DNA of 64,000 bases. It comes from CAZWSX01 sp964636985. Its GTDB lineage: Bacteria; Planctomycetota; Planctomycetia; Pirellulales; Pirellulaceae. This document shows, one piece after another, positions 1 through 7,651 of the stretch; within the stretch, counting starts at the first letter, position 1, and every line of letters begins with the position of its first letter. Location: positions 62,001 through 126,000 of the forward strand of contig CAZWSX010000004.1 of the NCBI GenBank assembly GCA_964636985.1, given 5' to 3'. The notes below the pieces were generated by a model that was not told where the DNA came from, searched no databases, and saw only the letters and a list, made by a program, of their open reading frames with translations. Both the position numbers and the translations under genes were made by a program.

Positions 1-798
1 GCGATTGGCCAGGCCGTCGGTCAGTAGCACGATGATCTTGCGGGCCCGCGGACGGCCGTTGTCTTTGAGTTCTTTGATCCCCAGCTTCATCGCGTCGCCG
101 ATGTTGGTGAAGCCGCCGGCCTCACCTTTCTGGGCTGCGGTGCTTACGCTCGTGACGTTGCTGGTGAGGCCGCGTTCGAGCGTGGCATTGGTCGAGTAGC
201 GGACGAAGCCGACCCGGTCGCGGCCGCCGCTGGTGGACTGAACCAGGTTGCAGAACAGGTTCACCGACGATTTCAGGTTGCCGATCTTGTTGTCGTCGAG
301 CATCGAGCCCGAGTAGTCGAGCACCAACATGATGTCGCGCGGTTGGAAGGCAGCGACGGCCGAGGCCTGCGAGTCGAATTTTGAACTTGTCAGCACCTGG
401 CCGAAGAAGAGCGGGACGTTCTTACGATCGACAACAACGCGGACGGCGTCGGCGGGCTCGGCGTTGGGGCTGAAGGTGCGAGACGTCTTGTTCCAGGTGC
501 CGATTTCGATTTTCACATCGCTTGCTGATGGATTCGCGCCGAGCGTGCCGTTCATGGTGGCAAACTTCTTGCCTTCGGTAATGGCAATCGCGGGCGAATC
601 AACAAGGTGGGCCGCAGCCGCTAAGGCGCCGGCGTCGGCCGAGCGTTGCAGATCGGTGCGGACCATGCCGAGGACGCCGACGTCGATCGAGAAGGCGAGC
701 ATCGCCATCATGGCGACCATGAACAGTGCAGCGAGCACCGTGATGTTGCCCCGGCGGTTTTTGAAGATCCTTCGTCGTTGGGCATGAGTAATCGGCAT
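1..798 (-). CDS. TadG-like pilus assembly / von Willebrand factor A protein (3' end outside window)
   Basis: 266 codons are visible and the frame is still open at the window edge, so the C-terminus is missing. Residues ~14-45 form the TadE/TadG-type N-terminus: a basic stretch (RRRIFKNRRGN) followed by one membrane helix (ITVLAALFMVAMMAMLAFSID). Around residues 157-165 comes VLDYSGSM, the DxSxS metal-site (MIDAS) motif of a vWA domain, and later LTDGLAN. TadG-like proteins are membrane-anchored, mostly extracytoplasmic partners of Flp/Tad pili. The ATG at 798 has a GGAGGTG ribosome site 5-11 bases upstream, which fixes the start. No other Tad gene is visible, so the pilus link is family inference; many planctomycete homologues are solitary. 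Confidence 0.85.
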   Translation of the reverse strand, partial: MPITHAQRRRIFKNRRGNITVLAALFMVAMMAMLAFSIDVGVLGMVRTDLQRSADAGALAAAAHLVDSPAIAITEGKKFATMNGTLGANPSASDVKIEIGTWNKTSRTFSPNAEPADAVRVVVDRKNVPLFFGQVLTSSKFDSQASAVAAFQPRDIMLVLDYSGSMLDDNKIGNLKSSVNLFCNLVQSTSGGRDRVGFVRYSTNATLERGLTSNVTSVSTAAQKGEAGGFTNIGDAMKLGIKELKDNGRPRARKIIVLLTDGLANR

Positions 799-1014
799 CG
801 TGGCACCTCCAGGCATTGGTTCCATTTGATGAAACCAGAGACGTGCAGACGATGTGCCACGCCCGGCCGCGCGTGCCGGTGGCAACGACTACTCCGAGAA
901 TTTCGCTGCATATGCAGAAGAAGCGGCCGAACTGGGCCTCTGTGGTGCCAAGAGTACGTTTGCGAAGCACCTCGGCTGTTGCTCGACGTGGCGGAAAAGC
1001 AACGTCGCTGGCGG

Positions 1015-2025
1015 TTACTTGCGAACCGGAATGCCGCAGGCCTTTTGCACGCGGTCGAGCACCTCACGAGCTTTAGTTCGGGCGCGCTTGGCACCATCGA
1101 TCAGAACGTCGTGGACGTAGTTCTTGTCGGCAACGATCTTCGCGCGGCGCTCGCGGGCTTCGGCAAAATGAGCCTCCGCCAAATCGGCTAGAGCCGACTT
1201 CACTTGCCCGTAGCCGAAACCTCCTTTTCGATAGAGCGCGGCCATTTCTTCGCGCTGCGCGTCGTTGGCGAAGAGGGAGTAAAGCTGGTACAGGTGATCT
1301 TCCTCGGGCTCCTTGGCTTGTTCCATCGGACGGCTGTCGGTGGCGATCCGCATGATCTTTTTGCGCATCGCCTTAGGGTCGTCGAAGATCTCGATCGTGT
1401 TGTTGTAGCTTTTCGACATCTTCTCGCCGTCGGTGCCGGGTACCTTGGCGGTCGCTTCCATGATCTTTGCTTGCGGAAGGACGAACACTTCGGCGTTGTA
1501 GCCGTGGTTAAAACTGCCGGCCAGGTCGCGAGCTACTTCGACGTGCTGGATTTGATCCTGACCGACGGGGACGAGGTTCGAATCGTACGCCAGGATGTCG
1601 GCGGCCATCAGGATTGGGTAGGTAAAGAGCCCGGCATTGGCCGAGAGCCCCTTCGCTTTTTTGTCTTTGTAGGCGTGGCAGTTTTCGAGCATCGCCATCG
1701 GGGCGGCCGACATCAGGATCCAGCAGAGCTCCGAAACCTCGGGGACGTCGGATTGAACGTAGAGCGTTGCCTGATTGGGGTCGAGTCCCAACGCCAACAG
1801 ATCGATGGAGACATCGAGCGTGTACTGCTCCAGCAGCTTGGCGTCGCGAATGGTCGTAAGGGCATGCAAGTTGGCGACGAAGTAGTAGGCTTCGTTTCCG
1901 TACTGCAAATCGATGTACTGGCGAATCGCGCCGAAGTAATTGCCGAAGTGGGGATTGCCCGTCGGCTGAATACCGGAGAGGACGCGCTTCTTAGCCGACG
2001 GTTTGGGCGGGGTGGAGTCGCTCAT
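1015..2025 (-). CDS. trpS: Tryptophanyl-tRNA synthetase
   Basis: 336 residues, the normal length for bacterial TrpS, a cytoplasmic class I aminoacyl-tRNA synthetase that charges tRNA-Trp using ATP. Near the N-terminus is the HIGH-type signature in TGNPHFGNY (residues ~22-30), and KMSKS is at 202-206. The tryptophan-pocket region with MAADILAY and VGQDQIQHVEVARDLA is typical. The first ~14 residues (SDSTPPKPSAKK) are a short non-conserved extension. The start is an ATG with only a weak ribosome site. It lies downstream of pyrD on the same strand, with 36 bases between, so the two may be co-transcribed. Confidence 0.97.
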   Translation of the reverse strand: MSDSTPPKPSAKKRVLSGIQPTGNPHFGNYFGAIRQYIDLQYGNEAYYFVANLHALTTIRDAKLLEQYTLDVSIDLLALGLDPNQATLYVQSDVPEVSELCWILMSAAPMAMLENCHAYKDKKAKGLSANAGLFTYPILMAADILAYDSNLVPVGQDQIQHVEVARDLAGSFNHGYNAEVFVLPQAKIMEATAKVPGTDGEKMSKSYNNTIEIFDDPKAMRKKIMRIATDSRPMEQAKEPEEDHLYQLYSLFANDAQREEMAALYRKGGFGYGQVKSALADLAEAHFAEARERRAKIVADKNYVHDVLIDGAKRARTKAREVLDRVQKACGIPVRK

Positions 2026-2061
2026 GGCACTTATGGAAGGGAAATGGCTATCGGGGCTGGC

Positions 2062-2976
2062 TTATCGGGGCTTGGTATCGAGCGTTCCAACAACGTCGCT
2101 CACTCGCTCGGCGCCAAGGGATTTCAGCGCGGCCGGCAATTCGTCGAGCACTCTCATCGACACCGTGGGGTCGACATAGTTCGCGGTGCCGATTTGGACG
2201 GCTGTGGCCCCGGCGACCAGGAACTCCATCACGTCGTCGATGTTGCCGATGCCGCCGATTCCGATAATCGGCGTTTTTACCGCCGCAGCGACTTGATAGA
2301 CGCACCGCAGAGCGACGGGCTTGATCGCCGGGCCGCTCAGTCCGCCGACGATGTTGCCCAGCATCGGGCGGCGTTTTCGCCAATCGATGGCCATCCCGAG
2401 GACGGTATTGATGACGCTGAGGGCGTCGGCTCCGCCGTCCGCGGCCGCCATCGCGATATCGGCGATCTTGGTCACGTTGGGAGTCAGCTTGGCGATGATC
2501 GGAAGCGGGCAACGATCCCGAACTGCCGTGATGAGGTCGCGGCACAGTTTTGGATCGGCACCGAAATCGACCCCGTGGGCGACATTCGGGCACGAGATGT
2601 TCAGTTCGACGGCGGCGACGCCTTGCTGCTGGCCGATCCGCTCGGCCAGTTGGACGAAGTCGTCGTGGTTGCTTCCCGCGACGCTGACGATGATCGGCGA
2701 ACCGACGGTCGTCAGATACGGCAGGTGGTTTTCGATAAACGCGTCGATGCCGTCGTTGTCGAGGCCGATCGAGTTGAGCAGGCCGCCGGTCGTTTCGACG
2801 GTTCTCCACGGGCGATTGCCGGGGCGCGGTTGGCTGGTGATCGTCTTGGGAAGGATGCCGCCGAGCCGAGCCAATTGGACCAGGCCGGCCATTTCACGCG
2901 CGTAACCGAAAGTTCCCGATGCCACCAGAATGGGATTGGGGAGAACCAAGCGACCGAGCTGAACCTGCAAATCCAC
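2062..2976 (-). CDS. pyrD: Dihydroorotate dehydrogenase (class 1B type)
   Basis: Cytoplasmic FMN enzyme of pyrimidine synthesis oxidising dihydroorotate to orotate. Visible family features are NPILVASGTFGY at the N-terminus, NISCPNV with the catalytic cysteine of class 1 enzymes, AKLTPN with the FMN/substrate lysine, and GIGGIGNIDDVMEFLVAGA for FMN phosphate binding. The longest open frame begins with a TTG at 3075, adding 33 residues not typical of the family. A GTG at 2976 gives VDLQVQLGRL and a 304-residue protein, the usual class 1B length, so I prefer it, although neither start has a good ribosome site. A class 1B enzyme normally pairs with an electron-transfer subunit PyrK; none is in the window. 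Confidence 0.93.
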   Translation of the reverse strand: MDLQVQLGRLVLPNPILVASGTFGYAREMAGLVQLARLGGILPKTITSQPRPGNRPWRTVETTGGLLNSIGLDNDGIDAFIENHLPYLTTVGSPIIVSVAGSNHDDFVQLAERIGQQQGVAAVELNISCPNVAHGVDFGADPKLCRDLITAVRDRCPLPIIAKLTPNVTKIADIAMAAADGGADALSVINTVLGMAIDWRKRRPMLGNIVGGLSGPAIKPVALRCVYQVAAAVKTPIIGIGGIGNIDDVMEFLVAGATAVQIGTANYVDPTVSMRVLDELPAALKSLGAERVSDVVGTLDTKPR

Positions 2977-3195
2977 CAGCGAGCCGTATCGAAAAGGGAA
3001 GCAATGTTTCCCCCAAAGGCCGATTGATTCTGGGGAAAGAAAAGCGACGACCTGGACGATGCGTGTGAAACGCAAGTCGCCTGCCGTTTGGGTATCGTAA
3101 CCCTCCCAAGAAACGCAGGCAACGACCGCACCGTTTTGGGGCGATCGTCCGACGAGTCTGATTTAGTCCGGATCAAACGTACGCGCCCGTGAGGC

Positions 3196-3217
3196 GGCGA
3201 AGCGATTGGGCTTCGCC
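3196..3217 (-). terminator. Hairpin downstream of the small lipoprotein gene
   Basis: GGCGAAGC and GCTTCGCC form a perfect 8-bp stem with a 6-base loop (GATTGG), 41 bases past the stop of the lipoprotein gene. No T-run follows on either strand, so it may be a weak terminator or an RNA-stabilising hairpin rather than a canonical intrinsic terminator. Confidence 0.35.
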
Positions 3218-3258
3218 ACCATTTGGCGTTTCCGGTTGGTGCGGAGTATCAGACGAGC

Positions 3259-3477
3259 CTAGATAATGCCGCCGTGCATACGGCGAGGCGTCAAGTGGCT
3301 AGGCTGGTCGAGGAACCAGAAGCGTTCCCACTCTTCGAGCAGGTAGCGCATTTCTTCCGACTGGAACATGAGTTGCCGGGTACGCTTGGCTGGGTCCGCC
3401 GAGTAGATCGGCAGGAAGCAACCAACGCTCGATGCGAGCGATGTAGCCAACAAAGCAGCGATAATCAACTGTCGCAT
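3259..3477 (-). CDS. Small predicted lipoprotein (72 aa)
   Basis: The protein starts with a short hydrophobic signal (MRQLIIAALLATSLASSVGC), and ASSVGC resembles a lipobox, so Cys20 is the likely lipidated residue. The mature part is only ~52 residues, with a conserved-looking block YSADPAKRTRQLMFQSEEMRYLLEEWERFWFLDQPSHLTP and an end in HGGII. From memory, proteins with the WFLDQPSHLTP-RTHGGI pattern recur in planctomycetes; their function is unknown. The ATG at 3477 has a strong ribosome site (AAGGAGG at ~7 bases). It lies 99 bases downstream of the HU gene on the same strand and may share its promoter. Likely anchored in the outer or inner membrane facing the periplasm. Confidence 0.8.
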   Translation of the reverse strand: MRQLIIAALLATSLASSVGCFLPIYSADPAKRTRQLMFQSEEMRYLLEEWERFWFLDQPSHLTPRRMHGGII

Positions 3478-3576
3478 GAATTCGTCCTCCTTGACGAATC
3501 TCCGGAACTATTTCCGCACCGCAGGTCTTTTCACCAACAGCGTTGGTCGCAAGTTGATTGCTGCCAACGGTTTAAG

Positions 3577-3975
3577 TCATCCTGGCGAATCAGCGTTTGT
3601 TTCCGGACCGGGTGTTCCCGAGGGATTCGTCGGGACCGAGTTGTTCGGGCCCGTGTGGTTGTTCGGGGTAGTCACGGCTTTTCGCGCTGCTTCAAGTTCC
3701 AACTGGCGGACCTTCTCTTCCATCTCTTTGCCTGGCTTGAAGGTCACCACCAGCTTCTCGGCGACGTTGACTTTTTCCCCGGTTTTCGGGTTCCGAGCCT
3801 TTCGTGCCGCTCGCTTCTTGATTTCGAAGACGCCAAAGTTCCGTAGCTCGATCCGCGACTCGTCACACAGGGTGTCGATGATCGCGTCGAAGGTCTTTTG
3901 GACGATCTCCTTGGTCCGAAGCTGAGTCAATCCGATCTCTTCCGAAATCGTCTTAACGATTTCCTTTTTGGTCAC
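3577..3975 (-). CDS. HU/IHF-family nucleoid DNA-binding protein with extended C-terminal tail
   Basis: Residues 1-~92 are a complete HU/IHF fold: MTKKEIVKTISEEIGL at the start, the RNFGVFEIKKRAARKARNPKTGE arm that contacts the DNA minor groove, and VTFKPGKEMEEKV at the end. Ordinary HU proteins stop there at ~90-100 residues. This one continues with ~40 residues rich in Asn, Pro, Thr and Gly, ending in NADSPG, presumably disordered. The start is GTG with a GGAG site ~9 bases upstream, and a sigma70-like promoter is readable further upstream. Role: DNA bending and nucleoid organisation. The RNPKTGE arm keeps the proline that intercalates into DNA. Confidence 0.95.
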   Translation of the reverse strand: MTKKEIVKTISEEIGLTQLRTKEIVQKTFDAIIDTLCDESRIELRNFGVFEIKKRAARKARNPKTGEKVNVAEKLVVTFKPGKEMEEKVRQLELEAARKAVTTPNNHTGPNNSVPTNPSGTPGPETNADSPG

Positions 3976-4045
3976 GATTCGACTCTCCTATGGCACTTCG
4001 CACTCGACGTAACCCGATCAACCGCGAGGTCGATCTGTCGCAGCA

Positions 4046-4074
4046 AGTGTAGGTCCCATAAGAACTAGTGTCAA
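4046..4074 (-). promoter_or_regulatory. Sigma70-type promoter of the HU gene
   Basis: On the minus strand, TTGACA (4074-4069) and TACACT (4051-4046) are separated by exactly 17 bases, a near-consensus -35/-10 pair. It lies 71-99 bases upstream of the HU start codon, pointing toward it. Strong vegetative promoters suit an abundant nucleoid protein. Confidence 0.7.
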
Positions 4075-4294
4075 TATCGCGGCCGAATCGTTAAGAGACT
4101 TCCGTCGATTCGGGGGAGGCTTTGGCAATCCATTTCCGATCGGTTTTCCAGGGCCTTTAGGCCTGTTTGAGCCGCACCGAAAGTGGGTACAACGCCACCT
4201 GTGCGGAAGTTATCGACCTCCCAGCCGATACACTTTAACCAATCGATACGAAGATTTTCTCCAGACCAATCCCACCCTTCGTTCGGGTGGAGCG

Positions 4295-4711
4295 TCAGAC
4301 CCGCACTTGCTTGCGGCGTTCTTCGATCTCTTCGAGCTGATAGAGCTGGCCCGTTCCGCTGCCAGGGCAGACGTCGCAGGTTTGTTTCCAGGTCTCAGGC
4401 GTGCGGAGATTCGAGTCCCAGAAAGGCCATGTCTTGCATTGACGAGGCCGGGCTTCGTAGACGGTGCACTTTCGGGTCTTGCCGTCGAAGAAAATGCAAT
4501 CGCCGCTAGCGTATTCGATCAGGCTGCGACGAATGCCAACCTTGCGGACATACGTGGTTTCGAACTCGATGGCGCTCATTCCCTTGGCTGCAGCCAGGGC
4601 GTTGATTTCTTCCTGGACGACCCACACATAACCTGGCGCTCCCGTGCAGCAATCGCCGCACTGGCTGCATGTGAACTGGAGCCCGTCGGCATACCAAGGT
4701 TGGCCAGCCAT
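4295..4711 (-). CDS. YkgJ-family cysteine cluster protein
   Basis: 138 residues. Conserved cysteines fall in the family pattern: CSQCGDCC near residues 15-22, a single Cys in SGDCIFF, KCTVYEARPRQCKTWPF, and CDVC near the C-terminus. Such proteins (UPF0153) are thought to bind zinc or an iron-sulfur cluster; the biochemical role is not settled. It starts 15 bases after the cysteine desulfurase stop codon on the same strand, so the two are probably translated from one message. The pairing of a cysteine-cluster protein with a sulfur-mobilising PLP enzyme suggests cluster assembly or metal handling, which is inference. Confidence 0.88.
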   Translation of the reverse strand: MAGQPWYADGLQFTCSQCGDCCTGAPGYVWVVQEEINALAAAKGMSAIEFETTYVRKVGIRRSLIEYASGDCIFFDGKTRKCTVYEARPRQCKTWPFWDSNLRTPETWKQTCDVCPGSGTGQLYQLEEIEERRKQVRV

Positions 4712-4726
4712 GTCGCTGTCTCTCCG

Positions 4727-5908
4727 CTAACTCGTCCCACCGCTGGCCAATGCCTTTAGCGCTTCAGCCAACCTATCGAGATCATCCAAAGTGTGAAAGT
4801 GCCCCAAGCTAACACGCAACGTCCCGTCGGGAAAGGTTCCCAGAGCTTGGTGCATGAGCGGAGCGCAGTGCAAACCCGCTCGTGCCTCGATACCGAACTG
4901 GTCGGCCAAGATTACGGCAGCTTCCTGTGGGGAGAAGTGGTCGAACGTGAAGCTGAATACCGGCATTTCGTACTGCGGTTCTTTCGCTCCGTAGTAAAGC
5001 GTGAGCCCAGGCGTGTCATGGATAAGTGAGAAGAAATGCTCGCAACGTGCGATGCGATCGTCAATTAGTTGTTCCCATCCCTTCTCCAGCAGCCAGTCGA
5101 CGCCCGCCCCCAAACCGGCAATGGCTGGCACATTCAAATTTCCGGCCTCGAACCGGGTGGGCAATTCCTCGGGCATCTCAGGCCGCGCGCTATCGGCTCC
5201 TGTTCCGCCGAAGCGAACTGGCGAAAGTTCCTTGACGACGTCGCGACCAAGAATGAGCAAACCGGTTCCAAGCGGTCCCAGAAGGCCCTTGTGGCCTGGC
5301 ATTGCTACCATATCGATTTTGCTGTGGTTGATATCGATACTCGGGCAATACCCGGCGGCCTGTGCGGCATCGATCAATAGCCGTGCTCCACAATCTCTCG
5401 CGATACGCGCAAGATCGCTCGAAGACAGCCACGCTCCGGTCACGTTTGAAGCAATGTTCGCTACGATCAATCGAGGCGGCTTGCGATCCTTACGATTTAT
5501 GGCCTCGACGATACCTTTAAAGTTGAGGTAGTTGTTCGGGTCGGTCCACGTGATCTCCAAGTCGATCCCATGCGATTTTTGCAGTGCATACAGGGGCCGC
5601 AGCACGGAATTATGTTCGGCTTGTGTCGTAATCACCCGATCGCCCGGGCGAACCAGGCCTTGGATGGCCAGGTTGAGCGAGTCGGTTCCGTTCGCGGTGA
5701 AGATCACGTGGTCGGGCGACGGTGCGTTGAAGAGCTTGGCGACACTGCGGCGCGTGTTGGCGACAATCTCGCCGGCCTTCGTTGCTGATGCGTACGTTCC
5801 TCGCCCCGCCGTTGCGCCGACTTCACGCATGGCGTGTTCGACCGCGCGATAGACACACTCGGGCTTGGGCCACGATGTGGCCGCGTTATCGAAGTAGAGA
5901 CGGCTCAT
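4727..5908 (-). CDS. Class-V aminotransferase, cysteine desulfurase-like
   Basis: 393 residues, full length for the family. Visible are YFDNAATSWPKP at the N-terminus, TANGTDSLNLAI and AEHNSVLRPLY in the PLP pocket, DAAQAAGY with the PLP-ring aspartate, MPGHKGLLGPLGTG with the Schiff-base lysine, and RAGLHCAPLMH with the candidate persulfide cysteine near the C-terminus. This arrangement resembles the Csd/SufS-like subgroup rather than IscS. Reaction: release of sulfur from L-cysteine as enzyme persulfide, giving alanine. The ATG lies two bases from a palindromic repeat element (5911-5976) and has no Shine-Dalgarno site, which is odd; the N-terminus nevertheless matches the family. Neighbours are ridA upstream and ykgJ-like downstream. 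Confidence 0.93.
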   Translation of the reverse strand: MSRLYFDNAATSWPKPECVYRAVEHAMREVGATAGRGTYASATKAGEIVANTRRSVAKLFNAPSPDHVIFTANGTDSLNLAIQGLVRPGDRVITTQAEHNSVLRPLYALQKSHGIDLEITWTDPNNYLNFKGIVEAINRKDRKPPRLIVANIASNVTGAWLSSSDLARIARDCGARLLIDAAQAAGYCPSIDINHSKIDMVAMPGHKGLLGPLGTGLLILGRDVVKELSPVRFGGTGADSARPEMPEELPTRFEAGNLNVPAIAGLGAGVDWLLEKGWEQLIDDRIARCEHFFSLIHDTPGLTLYYGAKEPQYEMPVFSFTFDHFSPQEAAVILADQFGIEARAGLHCAPLMHQALGTFPDGTLRVSLGHFHTLDDLDRLAEALKALASGGTS

Positions 5909-5910
5909 GA

Positions 5911-5976
5911 TGTAGGCCGGGCAATTATTTTGCCCGGCGCGGTCAACCTTTGCCGGACAGGATTGTCCGGCCTACA
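5911..5976. repeat. Composite palindromic intergenic element
   Basis: The 66-base element is bounded by perfect 10-base inverted repeats (TGTAGGCCGG at 5911-5920, CCGGCCTACA at 5967-5976). Inside are two further perfect hairpins: GCCGGGCA/TGCCCGGC with a 7-base loop (5916-5938) and GCCGGACA/TGTCCGGC with the loop GGAT (5952-5971). This resembles a REP or MITE-like element. It fills almost all of the ridA to cysteine-desulfurase gap. The core GACAGGATTGTC recurs in another hairpin at 34878-34889. Confidence 0.75.
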
Positions 5977-5983
5977 GATCAGT

Positions 5984-6424
5984 CTACCCGACGATCTCGA
6001 AAATCGCTTCGACTTCGACGGCGACGCCGGTCGGCAGCGAGGCAAAGCCAAGCGCGCTTCGGGCGTGAAAGCCGTCGCCTGTTTTGCCGTAGAGTTCGTG
6101 GAACAGGTCGCTTGCGCCGTTGACGACCAGGTGCTGGTCGGTGAAATCGCCGGTCGAGTTGACGCAGCCTAACAGCTTGATCACCTTCAGGCCGTTGATC
6201 GTTCCGTGCGAAGCGAAAACCGATTTGAGGATCTTCACCGCGCACTCGCGGGCGGCTTTGTAGCCGTCTTCTACCTTCAAATCGGCTCCAAGCTTGCCTT
6301 TCATATCGCTAACGTGGCCGGACGTGATCAGCAAGTTGCCTGTCTTGGCACAGAGATTCAGATAGCCAGGCTCTTGTTTCGAGAACGTGATGCCGAGCGA
6401 TTCGGCCTTTTGTTGCGGGGTCAT
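5984..6424 (-). CDS. ridA: RidA/YjgF-family enamine/imine deaminase
   Basis: 146 residues from the ATG at 6424. An upstream TTG would add 8 residues, but the ATG has a GGAG site 6 bases upstream. The sequence shows the RidA fold: LGITFSKQEPGYLNLCAKTGNLLITSGHVSD, then VIKLLGCVNSTGDFTDQHLVVNGASDLF, and ALGFASLPTGVAVEVEAIFEIV at the end. It is longer than E. coli RidA (128) and belongs to the ~150-residue branch. The RidA-typical arginine (C-R-V) is replaced around CVNST, so deaminase activity is uncertain. RidA proteins hydrolyse reactive 2-aminoacrylate formed by PLP enzymes, and a PLP enzyme is the next gene downstream. Confidence 0.88.
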   Translation of the reverse strand: MTPQQKAESLGITFSKQEPGYLNLCAKTGNLLITSGHVSDMKGKLGADLKVEDGYKAARECAVKILKSVFASHGTINGLKVIKLLGCVNSTGDFTDQHLVVNGASDLFHELYGKTGDGFHARSALGFASLPTGVAVEVEAIFEIVG

Positions 6425-6460
6425 GGTAGCTCCAAAGGTGGGATTCAAAGGGGGAAAGTA

Positions 6461-7492
6461 CTAGTCGGCAATCTTGCTTGGTGGGAGGCCCGGAATCGAG
6501 GTATGGATGAACCAGGCCCGTGGCGTGGCGCTGTCGGCGAGGGTTTGAAGCAACAGCGACTCGGGGCCAGCATTCGCCTTGGCCACACCAATACTCGAGA
6601 GATCGAGTAGGGAGGTAGGGCGATTGTACTTCACGACGCGCACCTTTTTGGGGTCGAGCTTGGCAAGTTCCACCGCCCGATCGATTGCGGCTTCCACGAA
6701 GCCAATCTCATCCACGAGGCCTAGCTCTTTTGCTTTGTCGGCGGAGAAAATCTCGCCGGTGGCCAAGGTATCGAGTTGTTCGGGGTGTTCGCGGAACTTG
6801 GGGCGGCCTTGCTTCACGATTTCTTTGAAGCGAGCGAACGCCTCGTTGACGTAAACCTGGACGATCGGGCGGGTGTCGTCGGTGAGCGGGCGGGTCATGC
6901 TCAGCATTTGCTTGCGCGAGTGGCTGACAATCGAGTCGTCCTTGACGTCAAACTTCGCCATCAGGCCCGTGATGTCGTAGTGTGGCACGATGACGCCGAT
7001 TGATCCCGTAGTCGTGGTGGGCTCGGCGTAGATTGATTTTTCCTGGTCGCCGACCGCCATCGAAATGTAGTAGCCGCCGCTGGCCGCAATGGCGCCCATG
7101 CTGACGACGATCGGGATCTTGCGATCCTTTTTCAGCTCGTTCAGGTGATGCAATACATAGTCGCTGGCAGTGACGGTGCCGCCGGGTGAATCGACTCGCA
7201 GCACGACGGCTTTGACTTTTTCATCTTGGCGAATGCGATCGATCTGCTGCTTGAGGAACCCCTGCCCTTCCATGAGCACGCCTTCGACATTCATGATGGC
7301 GATTTTGTCGCCGGCGGATTTGTTGCCAGATACGAACTGTTCGTTGACTGCGCCGCTGGGGAAGAAGTAGTCGGTAGCTCCCGACCAGTTTGCGAGGAGC
7401 AGCACTCCTAGTACGACGCAGCCGATCCAGGGAAGCCAGGACCAGGCCCGCGCAGACCATGAGTCGCAGGAGCGAGAGTTTTCGGAGGACAT
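6461..7492 (-). CDS. sppA: Signal peptide peptidase SppA (short form)
   Basis: 343 residues with one N-terminal membrane helix (~residues 18-36), so an inner-membrane protease with its active domain outside the cytoplasm. The S49 fold is clear: VVLRVDSPGGTVTASD, MGAIAASGGYYISMA with nucleophile Ser138, and SHSRKQM with general-base Lys194. The spacing matches the single-domain Bacillus-type enzyme, not the duplicated E. coli form. It degrades cleaved signal peptides, which suits a genome rich in exported proteins. It is upstream of ridA with 36 bases between, and likely heads the sppA-ridA-desulfurase-ykgJ run. No convincing ribosome site precedes the ATG. Confidence 0.95.
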   Translation of the reverse strand: MSSENSRSCDSWSARAWSWLPWIGCVVLGVLLLANWSGATDYFFPSGAVNEQFVSGNKSAGDKIAIMNVEGVLMEGQGFLKQQIDRIRQDEKVKAVVLRVDSPGGTVTASDYVLHHLNELKKDRKIPIVVSMGAIAASGGYYISMAVGDQEKSIYAEPTTTTGSIGVIVPHYDITGLMAKFDVKDDSIVSHSRKQMLSMTRPLTDDTRPIVQVYVNEAFARFKEIVKQGRPKFREHPEQLDTLATGEIFSADKAKELGLVDEIGFVEAAIDRAVELAKLDPKKVRVVKYNRPTSLLDLSSIGVAKANAGPESLLLQTLADSATPRAWFIHTSIPGLPPSKIAD

Positions 7493-7651
7493 AGGCGCAC
7501 CAGCGAATCGAGGGCGGAACGGTGCGGCTCATTTTAAAGCGTGATGGTCGTTTTGTGCGAGGTGGTCCCTGCTACTTGATGCGCGCCGCGGGAACTACGA
7601 TATGGGAATCGATCCCGCCACACTCTCTCCGACCTGATAAGGAACCTCGCC

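Noticed and set aside
906..917. Palindrome CTGCATATGCAG upstream of the TadG-like gene
   Set aside because: A single 12-base palindrome without a second copy or promoter context is too weak to call an operator.
1204..3027. 607-codon plus-strand open frame opposite trpS and pyrD
   Set aside because: It is antisense to two clear enzymes with intact motifs; the translation is Arg/Gly/Asp/His-rich with no family features, typical of an antisense frame at high GC.
2977..3075. 33-codon TTG-initiated N-terminal extension of pyrD
   Set aside because: Class 1B dihydroorotate dehydrogenases begin near VDLQVQLG; the extension has no family counterpart.
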